Source: an uncultured Thomasclavelia sp. (lineage in GTDB: Bacteria; Bacillota_I; Bacilli_A; Erysipelotrichales; Coprobacillaceae). From it: 49,399 bases of DNA. Below are positions 25,699-32,656 of this stretch, one piece after another (position 1 is the first letter of the stretch; every line of letters begins with the position of its first letter). The notes below the pieces were generated by a model, which was given only the letters and a program-made list of their open reading frames with translations, ran no database searches and was not told the DNA's origin. Made by a program: the position numbers and the translations under genes. The DNA is taken from assembly GCF_944324745.1 (NCBI RefSeq), contig NZ_CALUXO010000038.1, positions 1 through 49,399 of the forward strand. Reading direction: 5' to 3'.

Positions 25699-26763
25699 AT
25701 GGGAGATATAAGCAATGGAACAAGAATTCTATTAATACAATATTTATTGAAACGTTTAACGGATCAAGAACATGCGTTATCACGCGAAGAACTTATTTCC
25801 AGAATTAGTTATATCAGCGCTTCTGTTTCCGGAAATACTATTAAGTCTGATATTGAATCGATTAAAACATTTGATAGTTTAATTAACGAATGTCATGATA
25901 TTTTAGTTCAGCCTTATAAATGCAGCCGTGGTGGTAAGATTGATTATGTTACTAAACAAAAAAAGGGGTCGTTTGTAAAAACGCCGTTTTATAGTGATGT
26001 CCATTTAATTTTGTTAGCGCGACTATTAAAAAGAATAATTCATCTTGAAGGCCAAAATGATCCTAAATTAATTGAAAAGGTCTTAGCTGATAGCTCGATT
26101 CATCGAATTAATCATTATCATTTACTAGATGATATTGATGGTAAAAGTGATGAGAGTTCTATTTTTTTCAGCTTACAGATGATCATTGAGGCTATCAATG
26201 AATATTCATGCCTAGATTTTAAGTGTTTGGAATATAATGTAGTCAACAACGAGATAATTGATACCGTCAATTCTCAATCAATTTTGTTATATCCAACCAA
26301 CATTGATATAATTGACGATATGATTTATGTAGTTGGATATCAGTTTACTAAGGATGAAGACATTGAGCTGAAGTATTATCGAATAGATCGTATTAGTGAT
26401 TTGAAAATATGTTATTGTCCTAAAAATATTCAAAACAAGATGGAATCGTTTAGAAATGAAATTTGGAAAAGTAATGATCCACTGCAAATTGCAACTAAAA
26501 ATAATATTAATTTAGAATTAAGAATTTATTCTAGTAATAGTTATATTTTAGATAAACTTAAAAGTCGTTTTAAAGATAATATTGTTAAAGTTGAATCTTT
26601 TCATCAATTTGTTGAAATATCAATCAAGGATGTAGCAAATGATGAAAACTTAATAGAATGGTTAATCCGGTTATCAAGTAATATCGAAGTGTTAAAACCA
26701 ATTGAATTGAAAGATAAAATAAAAAATCGCATTCAACGAATGCAAGTAGTATATCGAGTATAA
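25699..26763 (+). CDS. HTH-WYL domain transcriptional regulator
   Basis: 354 residues. The N-terminal about 75 residues form a winged helix-turn-helix (ILLIQYLLKRLTDQEHALSR, then ELISRI and TIKSDIESIKTFD), the typical DeoR/HTH_11-like head of WYL regulators. The WYL core occurs at about 190-245: LLYPTNIDIIDDMIYVVGYQ followed by KYYRIDRISDLKI. The C-terminal about 100 residues resemble the WCX extension. WYL proteins bind nucleotides or nucleic acid and control DNA damage, defence or metabolic genes. Its target is unknown; the upstream 296 bases are unusually AT-rich and probably hold its promoter. A hairpin terminator follows directly, so it is monocistronic. Confidence 0.8.
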   Translation: MGDISNGTRILLIQYLLKRLTDQEHALSREELISRISYISASVSGNTIKSDIESIKTFDSLINECHDILVQPYKCSRGGKIDYVTKQKKGSFVKTPFYSDVHLILLARLLKRIIHLEGQNDPKLIEKVLADSSIHRINHYHLLDDIDGKSDESSIFFSLQMIIEAINEYSCLDFKCLEYNVVNNEIIDTVNSQSILLYPTNIDIIDDMIYVVGYQFTKDEDIELKYYRIDRISDLKICYCPKNIQNKMESFRNEIWKSNDPLQIATKNNINLELRIYSSNSYILDKLKSRFKDNIVKVESFHQFVEISIKDVANDENLIEWLIRLSSNIEVLKPIELKDKIKNRIQRMQVVYRV

Positions 26764-26794
26764 AAAAATCATCATTTTTGATGATTTTTTATTA
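26762..26794 (+). terminator. Terminator after WYL regulator
   Basis: AAAAAATCATCA/TGATGATTTTTT hairpin with TTTT loop, followed by ATT. Confidence 0.85.
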
Positions 26795-26893
26795 GAAAAA
26801 TATTATCTACTTGATAAGTGTTTAGAGTATTAACATTAATGTAAAATAATGGTAAAATATTATCATAGAATAAAAAAGTAAGGAGGGATGAGA

Positions 26894-27235
26894 ATGCCTT
26901 TTGTTTCATTTACAACTAATCATAAGCTGACACTGCGCCAAGAAAATGAAATTGCAAGACGTACTGGTGAATTGATTAGCATCTTACCTGGTAAAAAAGA
27001 AGAAAATTTGATGTTACACTTAGAAGACAATCAAATTATGTATTTCCGTGGTGAAGATATTCCTTGCATGATGATAGCAGTAAAATTGTATAATCAGGCA
27101 ACTCTTGAAGCTAAAAAAGAGTTTGCTGAAAAGTTAGTAGTAATGATCAAAGAAACTACTAATATTGAAATAGATAATATTTATGTTTCGTTTGATGAAT
27201 ATCCTAATTGGGGCAAACAAGGTACATTAGTTTAG
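26894..27235 (+). CDS. MIF-like tautomerase superfamily protein
   Basis: 113 residues from ATG 26894, preceded by AGGAGGG at proper distance; an ATG two codons earlier is too close to the ribosome binding site. The chosen start places Pro directly after the initiator Met, as required for the catalytic Pro-1 of macrophage migration inhibitory factor and related tautomerases. Length (about 114), the central IPCMMIAVKLYN (like the PCALCSLHSIG region of MIF), and the end IYVSFDEYPNWG (like the YINYYDMNAANVGWN end of MIF) support this family. It would act on keto-enol substrates such as phenylpyruvate. It has its own terminator. No secretion signal is present; mammalian MIF likewise lacks one. Confidence 0.8.
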   Translation: MPFVSFTTNHKLTLRQENEIARRTGELISILPGKKEENLMLHLEDNQIMYFRGEDIPCMMIAVKLYNQATLEAKKEFAEKLVVMIKETTNIEIDNIYVSFDEYPNWGKQGTLV

Positions 27236-27247
27236 TTAAAGAAGTCT

Positions 27248-27293
27248 TTTAAAACCCTCATTCTAGAGCCAATTCTAGTTGAGGGCTTTTTGT
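27248..27293 (+). terminator. Terminator after MIF-like gene
   Basis: CCCTCA...CTAG / CTAG...TGAGGG hairpin followed by CTTTTTGTTT. Confidence 0.75.
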
Positions 27294-27338
27294 TTATCTT
27301 GTGTTTTCACAACATTTTTTGTTAAAAATACTTTTAGT

Positions 27339-27513
27339 TTACAGCATGTATGGATTTGTCCACATGGACATACTTACACCAGCTTGTTCTTCGGCTTTTA
27401 ATAAATCCTTAATGCGCTCTCCATCCATGGAGTTGCTTCTTTCCATAATCTTATATACTCTTCAAATTCTTCAACACCATCAAGTTGGATAATCTTTTGG
27501 ATCGATTATTTTT
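27339..27513 (-). pseudogene. Frameshifted 3' remnant of an unidentified gene
   Basis: On the minus strand two adjacent frames each look protein-like. The first gives IQLDGVEEFEEYIRLWKEAT and runs to about 27415; the next frame gives GERIKDLLKAEEQAGVSM and ends MSMWTNPYML at a TAA (27339-27341). Joining them by one frameshift near 27410 gives a coherent C-terminus of about 55 residues. No ribosome binding site or start lies upstream, and stops interrupt the frame at about 27513. I do not recognise the parent family. The rest of 27514-27684 shows nothing coding. Confidence 0.45.
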
Positions 27514-27684
27514 AATCACAGCCTTGTAAATACAAAATCAATTAATAACGTGTTTGACTTGGTGTATATTAAAATGTTTATAAGGTTAAGAAAGTGACAA
27601 ATATTTTAAAATAAATTTTCTAATCTAATAATCTATTTTAAAACTCTTTAGATTAATATTTTTAACTTAGTTGTTTTTGGTTGA

Positions 27685-28239
27685 TTAAGGGTGTTGTTTT
27701 AAATTTAAAATCATTTTTATAACTTCAGTTTTAGCATCAGCATATTCTTGAACATATTTCCATTTTTGACTAGCAAGTTTCTTTTTAGTATCAGCGTAGA
27801 GTTTAAAGGCATTTGGATCATTTCTTAGTATATCGCGAAAATCAAGCATCCGCTTAGCTTCTAGACATCCAAAAGAAAAAACATGTAAATTAACTGCATA
27901 TTGGTGATGTTTAAATAAGCGATGCTGGTACCAATCAGGTTCTCTAATTCTTAAATAATAATCAATTGATTCTAATTGGGGCAGATAACTGGCTTCATCA
28001 TCAGAATCTTTAACTAATAATATTATATCTATAATTGGTTTAGCGGTTAAACCAGGTATTGATGTTGAACCAACATGTTCGACTGTTGCGTCAGGTAATA
28101 CTTTTAATATTGTTTGCTTTAATTTTTTAAACAGTTTAGGCCAATTAGGATTATAAGATTCTAAAGTAATATTGTTGTTGATATTTTCAACTTCACCGAT
28201 AGTAACTTTTTTTAGATATTCTTCGCGCTGTTTTTTCAT
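27685..28239 (-). CDS. GrpB family protein (UPF0157)
   Basis: 184 residues. The family core is obvious: SYNPNWPKLFKKLKQ (about 28-42), VEHVGSTSIPGLTAKPIIDI (about 59-78) and HLHVFSFG-type segment NLHVFSFGC (about 117-125). GrpB-like proteins have a nucleotidyltransferase-like fold with the GST...D.D pattern (GSTSIP and the Asp of KPIIDI), but their substrates are mostly unknown; CoaE fusions are known in other bacteria. RBS AGGAAA precedes the ATG. It follows the cold-shock gene on the same strand, separated by that gene's terminator. Confidence 0.9.
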   Translation of the reverse strand: MKKQREEYLKKVTIGEVENINNNITLESYNPNWPKLFKKLKQTILKVLPDATVEHVGSTSIPGLTAKPIIDIILLVKDSDDEASYLPQLESIDYYLRIREPDWYQHRLFKHHQYAVNLHVFSFGCLEAKRMLDFRDILRNDPNAFKLYADTKKKLASQKWKYVQEYADAKTEVIKMILNLKQHP

Positions 28240-28262
28240 TTCAAAATTTCCTTTCTAAAAAT

Positions 28263-28293
28263 AAAAAAAGAAACCGATTATTCGGTTTCTTTT
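28263..28293 (-). terminator. Terminator of cold-shock gene
   Basis: AGAAACCGA ATAA TCGGTTTCT hairpin followed on the minus strand by TTTTTTTAT. Confidence 0.88.
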
Positions 28294-28498
28294 ACCCTAC
28301 AACTGTAACGTTTTGAGCTTGAGGTCCACGATCAGATTGGTTAATATCAAATTCAACAACTTGACCTTCTTCTAATGTTTTGAATCCTTCAGCATTAATA
28401 GCTGAATAATGAACGAAAACGTCTTTTCCGTCTTCATCGTTAGTAATAAAACCGTAACCTTTTTCTTGATTAAACCATTTAACTTTTCCTGTACTCAT
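28292..28498 (-). CDS. cspA: Cold-shock protein (CspA family)
   Basis: 68 residues from ATG 28498, which has a strong AAGGAGGT; the open frame upstream to 28525 is leader. RNP1 (KGYGFI, about 15-20) and RNP2 (VFVHYSA, about 28-34) are intact. It acts as an RNA/DNA chaperone binding single strands. The 5' leader is long: a TATAAT on the minus strand at 28621-28626 would give a leader of about 115 nt, as is usual for thermosensing csp mRNAs. The protein ends in the common QNVTVVG. Confidence 0.96.
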   Translation of the reverse strand: MSTGKVKWFNQEKGYGFITNDEDGKDVFVHYSAINAEGFKTLEEGQVVEFDINQSDRGPQAQNVTVVG

Positions 28499-28626
28499 AT
28501 TGGTACCTCCTTGAAATATGTGCAAAAAGGAAATACTCTATGTAACTCGTAATCACAAATATCGGATTGTGGTGGTACATAAAGGTAATACAATCTTCTA
28601 ATACTTGTGATACTATGAAAATTATA
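28499..28626 (-). promoter_or_regulatory. Promoter and long 5' leader of cold-shock gene
   Basis: Minus-strand TATAAT at 28621-28626 lacks a strong -35. The leader from about 28613 to 28499 carries no gene and ends in CAAGGAGGT. A long leader of this kind usually folds differently at low temperature. Confidence 0.45.
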
Positions 28627-28749
28627 TTGCTACTTTTGCACTTTTATTTTAACATAATCAAAGAAATAAAGCAAATTCTTTTAAAATGATGGTGATTTAT
28701 AGAAAAAAAGACGGGAATGAAAAAAATTTAATTTTTTTTCATTTTTCTC

Positions 28750-28778
28750 TTTACATTTGATAAAATATTATATATAAT
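28750..28778 (+). promoter_or_regulatory. Sigma-A-like promoter for tRNA-His
   Basis: TTTACA (28750-28755), 17-base spacer, TATAAT (28773-28778), 43 bases before the tRNA. Confidence 0.75.
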
Positions 28779-28821
28779 CATTCTTGCGTTGAGAGTTAAA
28801 TAACTCTTAGCTAAGAAACCT

Positions 28822-28898
28822 GGCGGACGTGGCGAAGTGGTTAACGCACCGGATTGTGGCTCCGGCATTCGTGAGTTCGATTCTCATCGTCCGCCCCA
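28822..28898 (+). tRNA. tRNA-His (anticodon GTG)
   Basis: 77 nt including encoded CCA and the extra 5' G (-1) that pairs with C73, diagnostic of tRNA-His. Acceptor stem is GGCGGACG/CGTCCGCC, anticodon stem CCGGA/TCCGG with loop TTGTGGC (anticodon GTG), and T-arm GTGAG-TTCGATT-CTCAT. Confidence 0.97.
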
Positions 28899-28969
28899 TT
28901 TTTTAAGAAATACACACTATAGAATTATTAAACTTTATCAAAAGTGGTAGTAAAGTGGTAAGCGAATGA

Positions 28970-29001
28970 ACATATCTAATTATTAGATATGTTTTTTTAT
29001 T
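28970..29001 (+). terminator. Terminator after tRNA-His
   Basis: ACATATCTAAT/ATTAGATATGT hairpin followed by TTTTTTATTTTTATT. Confidence 0.8.
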
Positions 29002-29038
29002 TTTATTGAATAGTAAATATTTAAGAAGTCAACAAATT

Positions 29039-29078
29039 AAAAAGCTGAGAAACTAAACTAAGTTTGTCAGCTTTTTAA
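29039..29078 (-). terminator. Terminator of small hypothetical gene (bidirectional)
   Basis: AAAAAGCTGA and TCAGCTTTTT form a 10-bp stem, directly past the stop of the minus-strand gene at 29091. Confidence 0.75.
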
Positions 29079-29090
29079 TTCAGTTATAGA

Positions 29091-29435
29091 TTAGATAATT
29101 AATTCCGATACTTCGGTTTCAAAGTTAGTAGTGTTATGGTGACTAAAATAAGTCGTATAAGTTTCATTATTATCATCATTATCAATTAATGTCATTACAA
29201 ATTCATATTCATAGCATAATTCCATAATATTTTGTAATCCTTGATAAGTGATATCATAATGACAATAATTATCATCTTTGGTAACTATTTCTATTTTAGC
29301 TCTATTTGGATAAATATCCCAATCAATTAATCGATCATCGACTCCCCAGTCAATCAAAATAAATGAAATTGGGTCGATAATACTATCATCTAGTACATCA
29401 TTGGCTCTAATTGTAATATATAAATTACTGAACAT
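29091..29435 (-). CDS. Hypothetical acidic protein
   Basis: 114 residues, not recognised. RBS is GGAGGAATG. It is strongly acidic and rich in Asp, Asn, Ile and Tyr, with alternating hydrophobic residues that suggest mainly beta-strands; no signal peptide, membrane helix, Cys pair or known catalytic motif is visible. It has its own terminator and a gap of 68 bases to the upstream YdcF-like gene. It could be a small single-domain cytosolic protein of a lineage-specific family. Confidence 0.6.
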   Translation of the reverse strand: MFSNLYITIRANDVLDDSIIDPISFILIDWGVDDRLIDWDIYPNRAKIEIVTKDDNYCHYDITYQGLQNIMELCYEYEFVMTLIDNDDNNETYTTYFSHHNTTNFETEVSELII

Positions 29436-29503
29436 TTATTCATTCCTCCATAAATTTAGTATAGCAAATATTTTTTAGATAAATGTGGGAAAAATATGGA
29501 AAT

Positions 29504-30271
29504 TTAAGATATTAAAATATCTTTTAAACAGCCAAAAAATTCTCTAATATAGTAATGTGGTGCTGTATCTAATCTTTCTCTGGCACCATATGTATGGGCT
29601 GATAGATTATGTTTATGAGCTAATATTAAACTGCGGTAGCAATGGAATCCATTAGTGATAATAACGACATCATAATCATCACTAGTCATTGAATCAATTA
29701 TTTTTTTACTATAGAGAATATTTTCGTTAGTATTGGTACTTTGATCTTCTTCAATGATTAAATTTTCATCAATCCCATGATTTACTAAATAGTCTTTCAT
29801 GGCTTTAGCTTCACTAATATCTTCACCATCGCCTTGACCCCCGCTAACGATAATATAGCTATCTGGATATTGCTCATGATAATCAACTGTGGCTTCTAAT
29901 CGATAACGCAGCAATGCAGATGGCGTTGAACCATTTAGCCGTGCTCCTAAAACAATGACAAAATCACTTGGCTGATGATATTGATTTTTGCTTTGATGGA
30001 TGATTAGCCCCTCTAAAACAATAAATAGAACAGCTATGATTGTTATTAAAGTTTTGAGACCATAATTTAATCCTTTAGGTAAGCTAGATAAAATACTGAT
30101 ATGATATCTAAGCTCATAATAGCTATAAAACCACAAAATAATTGTAAAAATTGGATAAATAAAATAAGCACTAATAAAGCGCGAGGACATAGTTACAATA
30201 ATAAAATAAATTAAAGAAATTGTACCTAATCCTATTAAAATATAGTCAAAAATCAAACAATTTCTATTCAT
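29504..30271 (-). CDS. YdcF/SanA-like membrane protein (DUF218)
   Basis: 255 residues. Three hydrophobic segments lie in the first 90 residues (about 8-28, 32-52 and 68-92), followed by the DUF218 domain with DFVIVLGARLNGSTPSALL (about 102-120), YIIVSGGQGDGEDISEA (about 138-154), EDQSTNTNEN (about 175-184) and VVIITNGFHCYRS (about 200-212). The family is typified by SanA (vancomycin sensitivity) and YdcF (SAM-binding reported); a role in envelope polysaccharide is suspected. The domain would face outward after the third helix. RBS is AAAGGAGTT. Confidence 0.88.
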   Translation of the reverse strand: MNRNCLIFDYILIGLGTISLIYFIIVTMSSRFISAYFIYPIFTIILWFYSYYELRYHISILSSLPKGLNYGLKTLITIIAVLFIVLEGLIIHQSKNQYHQPSDFVIVLGARLNGSTPSALLRYRLEATVDYHEQYPDSYIIVSGGQGDGEDISEAKAMKDYLVNHGIDENLIIEEDQSTNTNENILYSKKIIDSMTSDDYDVVIITNGFHCYRSLILAHKHNLSAHTYGARERLDTAPHYYIREFFGCLKDILIS

Positions 30272-30333
30272 ACAAACTCCTTTTTTTTTATTCTATCATA
30301 AAAAATAATAAATATTTCTTAATATTAATTAAA

Positions 30334-30363
30334 TTGCAATCACAATTTAACTTATTATATAAT
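30334..30363 (+). promoter_or_regulatory. Promoter for Fe-S aldo/keto reductase
   Basis: TTGCAA (30334-30339), 18-base spacer, TATAAT (30358-30363), 25 bases before the ATG at 30389. Confidence 0.55.
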
Positions 30364-30388
30364 AAAGATACGTTGTAGGAGGAAGATT

Positions 30389-31510
30389 ATGAAAACAAAA
30401 AGATTTGAAAAATTAGGAATTGAACCTTCATTATTAGGGTTTGGGTGTATGCGTTTTCCATTGGATGCAAATGGTAAAATAGATGAGGCTGAGGCTAAAA
30501 AAATGATTGATAAAGCTATAAGTGCCGGGGTTACATATATTGATACTGCTTATCCTTATCATAATGGGGATAGTGAACCATTTGTAGGAAAAGTATTAAA
30601 AGAATATCCTCGAGATAGTTTTTATCTGGCAACTAAACTACCAGTCTGGCAGGTTAACAGTCAACAAGATGCTTTGGATATCTTTGAAGAACAGTTGAAA
30701 CGGCTGGATGTCGATTATATTGATTTTTATTTATTGCATGCTTTAGATAGTGAAAAATGGCAGAAAGTATTAGATTATGATTTACTATTAATGGCTGAAA
30801 AACTAAAAGAAGAAGGAAAAATCCGTTATTTTGGTTTTAGTTTCCATGATGAATTTGATGTTTTTCAAGAAATTCTTGAATATTATCCATGGGATTTTTG
30901 CCAATTGCAGCTAAATTACATGGATATGGATATCCAGGCTGGTATGAAAGGATATCAGTTGGCCGAAAAAAGAGGAGTTCCTATTGTGGTTATGGAACCA
31001 ATTAAAGGTGGTTCTTTGGCAAACTTACCACAAGATATTGCTCAAAAATTTTTAGACTACGATCCTAGTCGCAGTATTTCATCATGGGCTTTAAGATATG
31101 TGGCGAGCTTATCTAATGTTAAAGTTGTTCTTAGTGGGATGTCTACTTACGATCAGGTTCTTGATAATTTAAAGACTTTTGAAAATTTTGAATATTTAAA
31201 TGAAGAAGAATTGCACTTAATTCAAGACGTTTGCGATGCTTTAAAGGCAAGAACCCAAAATGGTTGTACTGGATGCAGCTATTGTATGCCTTGCCCATTT
31301 GGAGTGGATATTCCAAGTAATTTTAAATATTGGAATAATGCCTATGTTTATGATAGTCACGAACAGTTTAAAAAGAAATTACTGGCAATGGACGAAAAGA
31401 AACAGGCGGCTAATTGTCGTAAGTGCGGTAAATGTGAAACATTATGTCCACAACATTTGGCAATTCGTGAGGATTTAGATAAAGTGAGTCAATATTTAAA
31501 AGGTGAGTAA
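30389..31510 (+). CDS. Aldo/keto reductase with C-terminal ferredoxin domain
   Basis: 373 residues. The AKR barrel spans about 1-280, with the catalytic tetrad visible as Asp/Tyr in YIDTAYPYHNG (about 50-60), Lys in TKLP (about 82-85) and His in LLHAL (about 116-120). The C-terminus carries a 2[4Fe-4S]-type region: CTGCSYCMPCPFGVDIP (about 294-310) and CRKCGKCETLCP (about 345-356). Such fusions are common in anaerobes and probably couple NAD(P)H or ferredoxin to reduction of an unknown carbonyl. RBS is GTAGGAGGA. It is upstream of treR but separated by 228 bases with a hairpin, so not obviously part of the trehalose unit. Confidence 0.93.
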   Translation: MKTKRFEKLGIEPSLLGFGCMRFPLDANGKIDEAEAKKMIDKAISAGVTYIDTAYPYHNGDSEPFVGKVLKEYPRDSFYLATKLPVWQVNSQQDALDIFEEQLKRLDVDYIDFYLLHALDSEKWQKVLDYDLLLMAEKLKEEGKIRYFGFSFHDEFDVFQEILEYYPWDFCQLQLNYMDMDIQAGMKGYQLAEKRGVPIVVMEPIKGGSLANLPQDIAQKFLDYDPSRSISSWALRYVASLSNVKVVLSGMSTYDQVLDNLKTFENFEYLNEEELHLIQDVCDALKARTQNGCTGCSYCMPCPFGVDIPSNFKYWNNAYVYDSHEQFKKKLLAMDEKKQAANCRKCGKCETLCPQHLAIREDLDKVSQYLKGE

Positions 31511-31670
31511 TTGATTGATTAAAAATCTAAAAACTAATCTCAAATATTTGCCCATTATCGATCAAAAAAATCTCGTTTAGTTAATAAAATTGGTAAATTA
31601 TGGGCAGTTGTTAATTCTAAATAAAATTTATTGGTATAAAAAAAGTAAAAATTTGCTTTTTTTAGCTGAC

Positions 31671-31702
31671 AAAAAATTATCAATTATTGATAATTTTTTT
31701 TG
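31671..31702 (+). terminator. Palindrome/terminator overlapping the treR promoter
   Basis: AAAAATTATCAA TTA TTGATAATTTTT is a 12-bp perfect stem followed by TTT. It lies between the aldo/keto reductase gene and treR, and its right arm contains the treR -35 box, so it may be a terminator, an operator, or both. Confidence 0.5.
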
Positions 31703-31715
31703 TTTTAGTTATAAT
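31687..31715 (+). promoter_or_regulatory. treR promoter
   Basis: TTGATA (31687-31692), 17-base spacer, TATAAT (31710-31715), 23 bases before treR. It lacks the TACGTA core seen at the two trehalose operon operators, so treR may not be autoregulated through that site. Confidence 0.7.
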
Positions 31716-31738
31716 GTTGACATGAGGGAGGATAATTT

Positions 31739-32446
31739 ATGAGCAAATATCAGTCAATTTTTCAGCATATTCGAGACGAAATATTGAACGGCACGATTGA
31801 AGCCAATACATATTTGCCTAGTGAAAGTGAATTACAAAAAGAATTTAATGCTTCTCGAGATACAATTAGAAAAGCATTGGATTTATTACTTAGAAATGGT
31901 TATATTCAAAAAGAAAAAGGTAAAGGTTCACTAGTATTAGATGTAAATAAAATAAATTTTCCGGTCTCTGGAGTCATGAGTTTTAAAGAATTACAAGCAA
32001 CGATGAATGAAAAAGTAGTGACTTATGTTCATAAGTTTGTTAAGTATCCTGTAACACCAAAGATGAAAAAAGAATTGTATATGGACGAGGGCGATATTTA
32101 TGAAGTTGTTCGAATCCGTGAGTTTAATGGGGAAAAAGTTATTTTAGATACTGATTATTTAAATGCTCAAGTTATACCAGGATTAGAATTAAAACATGCT
32201 CAAAACTCATTATACGAGTATATTGAAGGTACATTGGGGTTAAAAGTTAGTTTTGCTAAAAAAGAGATTGTTGTTGTACCGGCAAGTGACGAGGAAAAAG
32301 CATTATTAGATATGCATGAATATGATTTACTGGTTTGTGTAAAATCATATACTTATTTAGATGATGCGACGTTATTTCAATATACGGAATCTAAGCATCG
32401 ACCTGACAAATTTAGATTTGTGGATTTTGCCAGAAGAACGCCATGA
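31739..32446 (+). CDS. treR: Trehalose operon repressor TreR (GntR/HutC family)
   Basis: 235 residues, the usual length. N-terminal winged helix-turn-helix (FQHIRDEILNGTIEANTYLP, SESELQKEFNASRDTIRKAL; residues about 7-50) and a C-terminal UTRA effector domain (VYEVVRIREFNGEKVILDTDYL, described in parts at about 120-142; LLVCVKSYTYLDDATLFQYTES at about 198-219). TreR of Firmicutes is released from DNA by trehalose-6-phosphate. It precedes the trehalose catabolic genes on the same strand but is closed off by two tandem terminators, so it is a separate transcript. Probable operators are the TATACGTACAA elements at 32576-32630 and 38147-38163. Confidence 0.88.
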   Translation: MSKYQSIFQHIRDEILNGTIEANTYLPSESELQKEFNASRDTIRKALDLLLRNGYIQKEKGKGSLVLDVNKINFPVSGVMSFKELQATMNEKVVTYVHKFVKYPVTPKMKKELYMDEGDIYEVVRIREFNGEKVILDTDYLNAQVIPGLELKHAQNSLYEYIEGTLGLKVSFAKKEIVVVPASDEEKALLDMHEYDLLVCVKSYTYLDDATLFQYTESKHRPDKFRFVDFARRTP

Positions 32447-32448
32447 TA

Positions 32449-32478
32449 GAGAACTATTTTATATAGTTCTTTTTTATT
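32449..32478 (+). terminator. First terminator after treR
   Basis: AGAACTAT/ATAGTTCT hairpin with TTTAT loop followed by TTTTTTATTT. Confidence 0.8.
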
Positions 32479-32492
32479 TGTAACAATTAATT

Positions 32493-32540
32493 AAAAAAGC
32501 AAGTGATAATGCGTAAAAATTAATCACTTGCTTTTTTTTA
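32493..32540 (+). terminator. Second terminator after treR
   Basis: AAAAAAGCAAGTGAT pairs with ATCACTTGCTTTTTT around a 15-base loop; tandem with the previous hairpin and possibly active in both directions. Confidence 0.75.
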
Positions 32541-32569
32541 AAGAAAAATACAAAAATTTAAAATTTATA

Positions 32570-32632
32570 TTGACAACATATACGTACAAGCGTAATATAA
32601 TAGCCGTCAAAGATACGTATACGTACAAGTTG
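32570..32632 (+). promoter_or_regulatory. Trehalose operon promoter with two TreR-type operators
   Basis: TTGACA (32570-32575) with either TAATAT at 17 bases (32593-32598) or TATAAT at 20 bases (32596-32601) as -10. Two copies of TATACGTACAAG lie in the spacer (32579-32590) and just downstream of the start point (about 32619-32630, preceded by ATACG). The half-site TATACGTACAA and its complement TTGTACGTATA match the palindromic operators expected for a GntR/TreR repressor. One site would block RNA polymerase binding, the other elongation. Confidence 0.7.
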
Positions 32633-32656
32633 CAAGGAAGGAAGAGAGGCGATAAA

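Noticed and set aside
27301-27492. 63-codon open frame on the plus strand
   Set aside because: It starts within the terminator region, has no ribosome binding site, and is antisense to a more protein-like (though broken) minus-strand sequence.
32528-32656. 43-codon N-terminal extension of the GH65 gene
   Set aside because: It overlaps the treR terminator and the operon promoter and operators; the ATG at 32657 has the good ribosome binding site.
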